Shown here piece by piece: positions 6,379-12,239 of a stretch of 13,646 nucleotides of DNA. The notes beneath the pieces are model-generated. The model saw only the letters and a program-made list of their open reading frames with translations. It was not told the DNA's origin and searched no databases. The DNA comes from Flavobacterium psychrophilum (GTDB lineage: Bacteria; Bacteroidota; Bacteroidia; Flavobacteriales; Flavobacteriaceae), in contig CAMBHH010000088.1 of assembly GCA_945866505.1 (NCBI GenBank), positions 1 through 13,646 on the forward strand. Direction: 5' to 3'. Each line of letters opens with the position of its first letter. Position 1 is the stretch's first letter. The translations under genes were made by a program, and so were the position numbers.

Positions 6379-8241
6379 GTGAATTACTTATCTGTTGAAA
6401 ATATCTCCAAATCTTTCGGTGAAAGAACCCTTTTTGAAAACATATCTTTCGGAATCAACAAAGACCAAAAAATTGCCTTCATAGCCAAAAACGGTTCGGG
6501 AAAAACCACCATCATGAACATCATCAATGGTTTTGATGAACCCGACACAGGCCAAGTCGTGCTTCGCAAAAGCATCCGAATGGCTTTCCTTTCGCAAGAC
6601 AATAAATTGCAGGACGAATTGACAATAGAAGAAAGTATTTTCGCTTCGGATAATGAGAGTTTGAAGGTGATTGAAGCCTATGAAAAAGCATTGGAAAACC
6701 CCGAAGACGAAGAAGCCTACCAAAAAGCGTTCGACGGAATGGACCGACACAATGCTTGGGATTTTGAAACTCAATTCAAGCAAATTTTGTTCAAATTGAA
6801 GCTAGAAGATTTCAAACTTAAAGTGAAAAACCTTTCGGGTGGACAGAAAAAAAGATTGTCATTAGCCATCATTTTGATTAACCGTCCTGATTTATTAATT
6901 CTGGATGAACCTACGAATCATCTGGATTTGGAGATGATCGAATGGCTCGAAAGTTATTTTGCCAAAGAAAACATTACCTTGTTTATGGTCACGCACGACC
7001 GTTTCTTTTTGGAACGTGTTTGTAACGAAATCATCGAACTAGACAACGGGAAAATCTACCAATACAAAGGAAACTATTCCTATTACTTAGAGAAAAAAGA
7101 AGAACGAATTGCTTCCGAAAATTCGAGTGTGGACAAAGCTCAAAACTTGTTCACCAAAGAATTGGAATGGATGCGCCGCCAACCGAAAGCAAGAACAACC
7201 AAATCGAAATCGCGTCAGGATGATTTTTATGTTATTAAGGAAAAAGCACAAAGTCGCCGTAGAGAAAACAAGGTCGAACTCGAAATCAATATGGAACGAA
7301 TGGGTAGCAAGATTATCGAACTTCATAAGATCTCCAAAAAATTCAAGGATCACGTGATTTTGGATAATTTTAGTTTTGATTTTCAACGTGGCGAACGCAT
7401 TGGCATCATCGGGAAAAATGGAACTGGAAAATCGACTTTCTTGAATTTGTTGACCGGAACTTTACCCTTAGATTCTGGAAAAGTGGTCGTTGGTGAAACC
7501 ATCAAAATTGGCTATTACACCCAAAGCGGCATCAACCCAAAACCGGGACAACGCGTGATTGATGTCATCAAGGAATACGGAGAATTTATCCCATTAACGA
7601 AAGGAAGATTGATTTCAGCTTCGCAATTGTTGGAACGTTTTCTTTTTGACTCCAAAAAACAATACGATTATGTCGAAAAACTAAGCGGTGGCGAATTGAA
7701 ACGACTGTATTTGTGTACCGTTTTAATTCAAAACCCGAACTTCCTGATTCTGGATGAACCTACTAATGATTTGGATATTGTGACATTGAATGTATTGGAA
7801 AGTTTCTTGATGGATTATCCAGGATGTTTACTTGTAGTGTCGCACGACCGTTATTTTATGGACAAAATCGTGGATCAATTATTCGTTTTTAGAGGTCAGG
7901 GAGAGATTGAAACCTTCCCCGGCAACTACTCTGATTTTAGATCTTATGAAGACAGTGCCGATGTGAGCCAAAAAGAGGACAACAAAGCAGAAAAGAAAGA
8001 CTGGAAACAAAACAATCCAACTGGAAACCTGACCTTCAATGAGCAAAAAGAATTCCAGAAAATAGAACGCGAAATCAAGGATTTGGAAATCGAAAAAGCC
8101 AAAATCGAACAACTTTTCTCCGATGGAAAAATAGAAGAATCCGCTATCGAAAAGAAAGCCAACGAACTGAAAAACATCATTTCTAAAATGGAAGAGAAAG
8201 AGGAACGATGGTTTGAACTTTCTGCTAAAATAGAAGGATAA
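6379..8241 (+). CDS. ABC-F family ATPase, Uup-type (620 residues)
   Basis: Soluble tandem ATP-binding-cassette protein with no membrane domain, of the ribosome-associated ABC-F family. Domain 1: Walker A AKNGSGKTT (36-44), signature SGGQ (153-156), Walker B LDEPTNHLD (175-183). A charged linker follows at about 235-310. Domain 2: Walker A GKNGTGKST (345-353), signature SGGE (436-439), Walker B LDEPTNDLD (458-466). The Glu-rich and Lys-rich C-terminus (about 550-620) looks like a coiled coil, as in Uup rather than EttA. Family knowledge suggests a role in translation or ribosome rescue, or DNA-structure tolerance; the exact role is unknown. The start is GTG; an in-frame TAA at 6361 leaves no other usual start codon. 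Its last 33 codons reappear at 9729-9827 with only silent changes. Confidence 0.92.
   Translation: MNYLSVENISKSFGERTLFENISFGINKDQKIAFIAKNGSGKTTIMNIINGFDEPDTGQVVLRKSIRMAFLSQDNKLQDELTIEESIFASDNESLKVIEAYEKALENPEDEEAYQKAFDGMDRHNAWDFETQFKQILFKLKLEDFKLKVKNLSGGQKKRLSLAIILINRPDLLILDEPTNHLDLEMIEWLESYFAKENITLFMVTHDRFFLERVCNEIIELDNGKIYQYKGNYSYYLEKKEERIASENSSVDKAQNLFTKELEWMRRQPKARTTKSKSRQDDFYVIKEKAQSRRRENKVELEINMERMGSKIIELHKISKKFKDHVILDNFSFDFQRGERIGIIGKNGTGKSTFLNLLTGTLPLDSGKVVVGETIKIGYYTQSGINPKPGQRVIDVIKEYGEFIPLTKGRLISASQLLERFLFDSKKQYDYVEKLSGGELKRLYLCTVLIQNPNFLILDEPTNDLDIVTLNVLESFLMDYPGCLLVVSHDRYFMDKIVDQLFVFRGQGEIETFPGNYSDFRSYEDSADVSQKEDNKAEKKDWKQNNPTGNLTFNEQKEFQKIEREIKDLEIEKAKIEQLFSDGKIEESAIEKKANELKNIISKMEEKEERWFELSAKIEG
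8143..8241 (+). repeat. 3' end of the ABC-F gene, copy 1 of a 99-bp direct repeat
   Basis: The last 32 codons plus stop of the intact ABC-F gene. Copy 2 lies at 9729-9827 in the same orientation. The copies differ at 10 of 99 positions, all synonymous, including TAA versus TAG. Confidence 0.95.
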
Positions 8242-8338
8242 AAGTTTTAGTAAATGATTTACCAAGAGAAAACACTTATACCTAATGGCGGTTTAACAAA
8301 ATTGTGGTTGGAGGCAAAATTTAAAGTTTGTTTTGTGT

Positions 8339-8369
8339 TTGGAAGTTCGATAATATATTAATACTTTTG
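8339..8369 (+). promoter_or_regulatory. Esterase gene promoter
   Basis: TTG (8339-8341), 20 bp, TACTTTTG (8362-8369). This fits the Bacteroidota -33/-7 consensus and spacing best of any site in the window. Transcription would begin near 8375, giving a leader of about 100 nt that contains the CTGATG/CATCAG hairpin. Confidence 0.65.
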
Positions 8370-8443
8370 GTTAACCAACTGACTAACTGATGTCAAGCCA
8401 TCAGATTCTGTTTGCCAGCAATGTGCAGTATCACTAATCGAAC
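8345..8443. repeat. Nested dyad symmetries in the esterase leader
   Basis: GTTCGAT (8345-8351) and ATCGAAC (8437-8443) form an outer inverted pair. Inside lie the palindrome TTGGTTAACCAA (8367-8378), a short direct repeat AACTGA (8377-8382 and 8385-8390), and the hairpin CTGATG/CATCAG (8387-8392 and 8399-8404). The region therefore has more fold potential than the other spacers here. Confidence 0.55.
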
Positions 8444-8473
8444 GCAATCTTAAGACAAAAAACAACTTTAAAA

Positions 8474-9622
8474 ATGCTAATACAACTAATCACTACACTG
8501 CTAATCTGCCCGTTAATGGGGTTTTCTCAGAATTTGACATCAGGTACAAATATTAGTATTATAAAAACTTGGTTACAACAACCTAACGGATATACATACC
8601 CTATAAAAATTGCTATTCCAACAGGTACAGTTCCACAAGAAGGCTTTCCTGTAGTTGTATTGCTTCACGGTAATGGTGGGAATGGAGCGGGAATGATTAA
8701 CCAGTTTATCAATACGCTACAGTGCCATATTCTTGTCGCACCAACTGGATATCTAAACAGTTGGAATATTTGTGCTGAAAACAGCGATGCCCCTGATATT
8801 GAAATGATAAATGACCTTGTAAACAACTTGCAAGGTTATTCAAATGTCAACCCAAAAAAAATCAAAATTTTAGGTTCTTCAAATGGAGCAGGTTTAGCCA
8901 ATAGAGTTTTTATTGAAAATAACAATGCTGGAATCGATATGATTTGTGCCATCGTTTCTCATTTAAATGATTTTCAATATCATTCAGAAAATTTTTATAA
9001 ACCCAGTGGAGATACAACCTCAAGCAGTTCGTTCTGTGGTTATAATAGTGTAACAAGTCCCTTAAATACAAGAAAGTATTTAAGTATTAGTAATGAAAAC
9101 GACAACTTAATTCCGTACCTAGGAGGCGCGTCTGTTGTTGGTGCAAACTTTTTACCTGCTGAAACTGCTGCTTATAATATTGCAAAATACAAGGGTTATA
9201 CGGGTAATTTATTAACATCTGGGACAACAGCAGGAAACCCGGCAATTACTGAGTTTTCTTATTTATCTGGCGATGTTGTGCATATTAAAGGCAACGCAAT
9301 GCATTCAGTTAGTACTACGCAAAAAGAGTACATTAAGAAATATTTTTTAGATTGTAATGCTACTTTGGGAGCTGATGATGTAAAAAACATAAAATCCATA
9401 GAAGTCTATCCTAATCCTGTTAGCAACAACATCAAGATACAGGTAAACACAAATTTAGTAGGGACTGAATATACTCTTTATAATATATTAGGAAGCACAG
9501 TATTGTATGGCAAAGTAAATTCAGAAAATATAACTGTTGATATAAGTACCATACCAAAAGGAATTTATTTATTAAGTATAGGAAAAAGCTTAAATCAGAT
9601 TTTTAAAATAGTTAAGGAATAA
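8474..9622 (+). CDS. Secreted PHB-depolymerase/feruloyl-esterase-like hydrolase with T9SS sorting domain
   Basis: Predicted extracellular or cell-surface esterase, 382 residues. The signal peptide covers about residues 1-19 (ending MGFSQ). The alpha/beta-hydrolase domain (about 40-295) resembles the LpqC/PHB-depolymerase group. It has the oxyanion motif LLHGNGGN (His65-Gly66), the nucleophile elbow GSSNG with Ser136, a likely acid Asp210 in ENDNLIPYLGG and a likely base His277 in AMHSV. The C-terminus (about 308-382) is a type-A T9SS sorting domain: VYPNP at 311-315, then a beta-strand block with GIYLLSIGK. It would be exported by Sec, then across the outer membrane by T9SS. The substrate is unknown: polyester, feruloyl or acetyl esters are family options. 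It lies between the ABC-F gene and that gene's remnant tail, so it was probably gained. Confidence 0.85.
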   Translation: MLIQLITTLLICPLMGFSQNLTSGTNISIIKTWLQQPNGYTYPIKIAIPTGTVPQEGFPVVVLLHGNGGNGAGMINQFINTLQCHILVAPTGYLNSWNICAENSDAPDIEMINDLVNNLQGYSNVNPKKIKILGSSNGAGLANRVFIENNNAGIDMICAIVSHLNDFQYHSENFYKPSGDTTSSSSFCGYNSVTSPLNTRKYLSISNENDNLIPYLGGASVVGANFLPAETAAYNIAKYKGYTGNLLTSGTTAGNPAITEFSYLSGDVVHIKGNAMHSVSTTQKEYIKKYFLDCNATLGADDVKNIKSIEVYPNPVSNNIKIQVNTNLVGTEYTLYNILGSTVLYGKVNSENITVDISTIPKGIYLLSIGKSLNQIFKIVKE

Positions 9623-9628
9623 TTTTTT

Positions 9629-9731
9629 CCACAGCAGCGCTTTAACCAAGTCCTTGAAGTATTCTTTAAAAACAAAGCGTTATTATTAATTGGGTGCGCT
9701 GGCAAATTCTCCCAACCTTGTAACCACAGCA
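9629..9731. repeat. 8-bp direct repeat pair next to the ABC-F remnant
   Basis: CCACAGCA at 9629-9636 and 9724-9731. Between them are CAGCGC (9635-9640) facing GCGCTG (9696-9701), and CGCTTT (9638-9643) facing AAAGCG (9674-9679). No gene is seen in this 106-bp spacer. The repeat may mark the junction of a past recombination, or may be chance. Confidence 0.4.
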
Positions 9732-9827
9732 ATCGAAAAGAAAGCCAACGAATTGAAAAACATCATTTCTAAAATGGAAGAGAAAGAAGAACGATGGTTT
9801 GAATTGAGTGCGAAGATAGAAGGATAG
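9729..9827 (+). pseudogene. Remnant 3' tail of an ABC-F gene (copy 2)
   Basis: Thirty-two codons and a TAG that translate to the same residues as the end of the intact ABC-F protein, from Ala-Ile-Glu-Lys-Lys through to Ala-Lys-Ile-Glu-Gly. Nucleotide differences from 8143-8241 are GCT/GCA, CTG/TTG, GAG/GAA, CTT/TTG, TCT/AGT, GCT/GCG, AAA/AAG and TAA/TAG, with no amino-acid change. The frame is closed upstream by a TAA at 9687-9689. It has no good start and would make only a coiled-coil tip, so it is not a working gene. The purely silent divergence says it came from a functional allele and was orphaned recently. Confidence 0.9.
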
Positions 9828-10130
9828 AATTAGTGTTCAGTTTTGAAACCATTGTCGCGCCAATCATGCACAAATCCCTTCGTGTGTTTTAATGACATCT
9901 ATTAAATTCATTTTTAAACTTATAGCCAAAAAAAAACCTATAACCAAAATCATAGACTTTCAAAAAAAATATTTATTTGTAGTTTAAATCAACTATATTT
10001 ACTTTTTTAAATTTTATGATCAATTTTAAAACAAGGGAAGGTTTTTAGACGAAGTGAAATTGTAATCCATTTTAAAGAAACGGAATAGCCGAAAATCCGA
10101 TGTAAATAGTAAGCAATAATAAATAAATTT
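9828..10130. other. 303-bp non-coding spacer before the metalloprotease gene
   Basis: AT-rich spacer with no open frame I can support. A short dyad TTATAG/CTATAA (9920-9925 and 9938-9943) surrounds an A-run, and TATATTTA at 9994-10001 is a one-mismatch -7 box for the protease gene. If the ABC-F tail at 9729-9827 is the original 3' end, this spacer is the original downstream flank of that gene. Confidence 0.5.
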
Positions 10131-11411
10131 ATGTTAGAAAAACTACACAAAGTGATAATAATGTTTATTTCATTATTATCTATTTCTATCACAGCACAAA
10201 AAAAATGTGGAACTGTGGAAATATTAAAAAATAGAATGAGAACTGATAGTTCTATTTTATTGAGAATGCAGAATTCAGAAATTAAAACGCAAAAATGGAT
10301 TTCCGATCATTCTAAAATGAATGCGAAAAGCGTTGCACAAGTAATTACAATTCCAGTAGTTGTTCACGTTATTTGGAATAATGCCACCGAAAATATTTCG
10401 GATGCACAAATTAAATCGCAAATTGATGTTTTAAACGCAGATTTTCGAGAAATGAACTTAGATGCGTTACCAAACACGCATCCATTTTACACGTTATCAA
10501 CAGATACTGCAATTGAATTTTGTTTAGCAACAAGAGATCCGAACGGTAAAGCTACAAACGGAATTACAAGAACATTTACTACTACAACGGGTTTTGATGG
10601 AAAGTCAGGAGATGAAAAATTCACTGCAAAAGGAGGCAAAGACAATTGGAATCCAACACAATATTTAAATATTTGGGTTTGTAATCTAAGTGCAAGTGAC
10701 GGAACTTTAGGATACGCGCAATTCCCGTCAGATTTAGTCGCGATGCCATCAACCGATGGTGTAGTTATTAGATATGAAGCGGTGGGTAGCACGGGCACTG
10801 CTGGTACAACACCATTTGAAGGTAACAATTTAGGCAGGACTGCCACTCACGAAGTAGGACATTGGCTGAATTTGAGCCATATTTGGGGAGATAATGAACC
10901 CGATTGTGGCGATGATATGGTTTCAGATACAAAACCAAGTTTTGAACCTAATTATATTTGTAAAACATTTCCGTGGCGACCTATGAATAAATGCGGAACT
11001 GATGAAAATGGCGAAATGTACATGAATTATATGGACTATGTTGATGATAATTGCATGAATATGTTTACCACAGGACAAGCGCTAAGAATGCGATCCGCTT
11101 TAAATACTGAAAGAATTGGACTACTATCATCATTAGGTTGCAGTACAGCTCTAGCTATAAATAATTTTGATTTAGAAAATTCAATAGTAATTTATCCAAA
11201 CCCAAGCAATGGTATCTTTTCTATTACTTTTCAAAATTCAGATCCTGCATTGTATAGGCTAACTGTGTTAGACATTTCAGGAAAAACAATAAAAAATATT
11301 TCGATTAAAAATTCGCAAATTGATCTATCTGAATTATCAAATGGCACCTATTTATTGAAAATAAATAGTCTAGAAAAATCGATTACTAAAAAAATAATAA
11401 TAAATAAATAA
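10131..11411 (+). CDS. Secreted M43 (cytophagalysin/pappalysin-type) zinc metalloprotease with T9SS sorting domain
   Basis: Predicted extracellular metzincin, 426 residues. Signal peptide about residues 1-23 (ending SISITAQ). A short propeptide begins KKCGT, where Cys26 may act as a cysteine switch as in the ulilysin group (inferred). The catalytic domain is about 70-340. The zinc site is HEVGHWLNLSH: His240, Glu241, His244 and His250, with Asn247 where the textbook metzincin motif has Gly; Asn or Gly are both met in this family. The Met-turn is MNYMDY (Met301). Cysteine pairs at the C-terminal half fit M43 disulfides. The C-terminal T9SS domain starts at VIYPNP (353-358) and ends KKIIINK. 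It probably digests extracellular protein for nutrition. It lies downstream of the ABC-F scar and is transcribed separately. Confidence 0.9.
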   Translation: MLEKLHKVIIMFISLLSISITAQKKCGTVEILKNRMRTDSSILLRMQNSEIKTQKWISDHSKMNAKSVAQVITIPVVVHVIWNNATENISDAQIKSQIDVLNADFREMNLDALPNTHPFYTLSTDTAIEFCLATRDPNGKATNGITRTFTTTTGFDGKSGDEKFTAKGGKDNWNPTQYLNIWVCNLSASDGTLGYAQFPSDLVAMPSTDGVVIRYEAVGSTGTAGTTPFEGNNLGRTATHEVGHWLNLSHIWGDNEPDCGDDMVSDTKPSFEPNYICKTFPWRPMNKCGTDENGEMYMNYMDYVDDNCMNMFTTGQALRMRSALNTERIGLLSSLGCSTALAINNFDLENSIVIYPNPSNGIFSITFQNSDPALYRLTVLDISGKTIKNISIKNSQIDLSELSNGTYLLKINSLEKSITKKIIINK

Positions 11412-11415
11412 CCTC

Positions 11416-11445
11416 TTTGTACGAAGTCTCCGGACTTCGTACAAA
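11416..11445. repeat. REP-like palindrome, unit 1 (possible protease terminator)
   Basis: TTTGTACGAAGTC (11416-11428) and GACTTCGTACAAA (11433-11445) are perfect 13-bp arms around TCCG, 4 bp after the protease stop codon. There is no T-run, so it is a stable hairpin rather than a classic intrinsic terminator. Confidence 0.75.
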
Positions 11446-11459
11446 TGCTATACACACGG

Positions 11460-11505
11460 TACAAAGTCTACTGACTTCGTAGCCTCTGTGCGAAGTTTCC
11501 CGACT
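11460..11505. repeat. REP-like palindrome, degenerate units 2 and 3
   Basis: TACAAAGTC (11460-11468) and GACTTCGTA (11473-11481) repeat the unit-1 core with one mismatch. GTGCGAAGTTTCCCGACT (11488-11505) is a third, decayed copy with its right arm mostly lost. Together with unit 1 they make a small cluster of related palindromes. Confidence 0.6.
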
Positions 11506-11594
11506 CTTACTGTCCCGCAACTGCACCAATCCTTCAATCTGGTTCAATCAATTATAACGCCAACCGTGCTGGACTCGTAACTAACAATTTTTAC

Positions 11595-11602
11595 TATATT
11601 TG
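11595..11602 (+). promoter_or_regulatory. -7 promoter box of the FKBP gene
   Basis: TATATTTG, a full match to TAnnTTTG, 23 bp before the ATG at 11626. No -33 TTG at the usual spacing. Confidence 0.5.
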
Positions 11603-11625
11603 CCCTTCAAAAAAAACCATTTCAA

Positions 11626-12084
11626 ATGAAAAACTTTTTATCGGCCCTCCTCTTAATGACCCTTTTTATTTCTTGTACTAAAGATAATAGTGCGGTTATG
11701 GATTATACAGCTAAAAACGAGCAAGAAATCAAAGACTATCTTGCCAAAAACAATTTAACGGCTCAAAGAAGCGCCACGGGTTTGTATTACATCATTAACG
11801 AACAGGGAACCGGAGCAAAACCTACTGCAACATCTAACGTAACCGTGGCTTACAAAGGATATTTCACAAACGGAGGTGTTTTCGATCAAAGTAGTGCAGC
11901 GGGGATTTCCTTTGGTTTGAACCAAGTGATAAAAGGCTGGACAGAAGGAATACCCTATTTTAATGCGGGCGGAAACGGAATGTTGTTGATACCTTCTCAT
12001 TTAGGATATGGAAGTAGTTCAAATGGTCCAATTCCTGGAGGTTCAGTCCTACTATTTGATGTGAAATTAATTTCAGTAAATTAA
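11626..12084 (+). CDS. FKBP-type peptidyl-prolyl isomerase, lipoprotein
   Basis: Envelope-anchored prolyl cis-trans isomerase of 152 residues. A lipoprotein signal peptide ends LFISC, with Cys17 as the probable lipidated residue. TKD follows, which could act as a surface-export signal of the kind described in Bacteroidota (inference). The FKBP domain runs from about residue 55 to 152 and shows VTVAYKGYFTNGGVFDQS, GLNQVIKGWTEGI, MLLIPSHLGYGSS and VLLFDVKLISV. These contain the Tyr, Asp, Trp and Tyr residues of the FKBP pocket. It should assist folding of envelope proteins. The length is that of single-domain FKBP lipoproteins. It has its own promoter box and a strong terminator, so it is monocistronic. 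Confidence 0.92.
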   Translation: MKNFLSALLLMTLFISCTKDNSAVMDYTAKNEQEIKDYLAKNNLTAQRSATGLYYIINEQGTGAKPTATSNVTVAYKGYFTNGGVFDQSSAAGISFGLNQVIKGWTEGIPYFNAGGNGMLLIPSHLGYGSSSNGPIPGGSVLLFDVKLISVN

Positions 12085-12110
12085 GTGAACTTTGCAGTGA
12101 AACAGCACTA

Positions 12111-12149
12111 AAAAAACCACAGCAAAATTTAATTTTGTTGTGGTTTTTT
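12111..12149. terminator. Strong intrinsic terminator after the FKBP gene
   Basis: Arms AAAAAACCACAGCAAAATT (12111-12129) and AATTTTGTTGTGGTTTTTT (12131-12149) pair along their length with one G-U pair in RNA, and the hairpin ends in a T6 run. A-runs on the left make it usable from the minus strand too, for the copper ATPase gene. Confidence 0.85.
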
Positions 12150-12239
12150 CTTTTTGCTAATTTCCTCACGCTATTCGAAGTTTCAGGAATCTCAGCTGTA
12201 GCTTGGTCCTCAGTCTCGCTGTTGCCCGATTTATAGTTG

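Larger units (their letters stand above)
8242..9728. other. Segment between the two ABC-F tails: candidate gained DNA
   Basis: About 1.49 kb between the end of the intact ABC-F gene and its remnant tail, containing the esterase gene with its promoter and spacers. The right edge is marked by an 8-bp direct repeat CCACAGCA at 9629-9636 and 9724-9731; the second copy runs into the first codon of the remnant. No transposase, integrase or terminal inverted repeats were seen, so recombination with imported chromosomal DNA is a better explanation than a self-mobile element. Confidence 0.5.

Noticed and set aside
7879..8265. Minus-strand open frames of up to 128 codons rich in Phe and Ser
   Set aside because: Antisense to the Lys/Glu-rich coiled-coil end of the ABC-F gene; the Phe/Ser bias is what reverse-reading AAA and GAA codons produces.
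8242..9728. Insertion sequence carrying the esterase as cargo
   Set aside because: No transposase, no terminal inverted repeats and no target duplication flanking the whole segment were seen.
9690..9728. Extension of the ABC-F remnant upstream of 9729
   Set aside because: The frame is open back to 9690 and the same length can be laid against the gene, but base identity drops to background, so I end the remnant at 9729.
9629..9731. Integron attC site next to the esterase
   Set aside because: I looked for RYYYAAC and GTTRRRY cores with paired arms. The short dyads present do not form that arrangement, and there is no integrase gene in the window.
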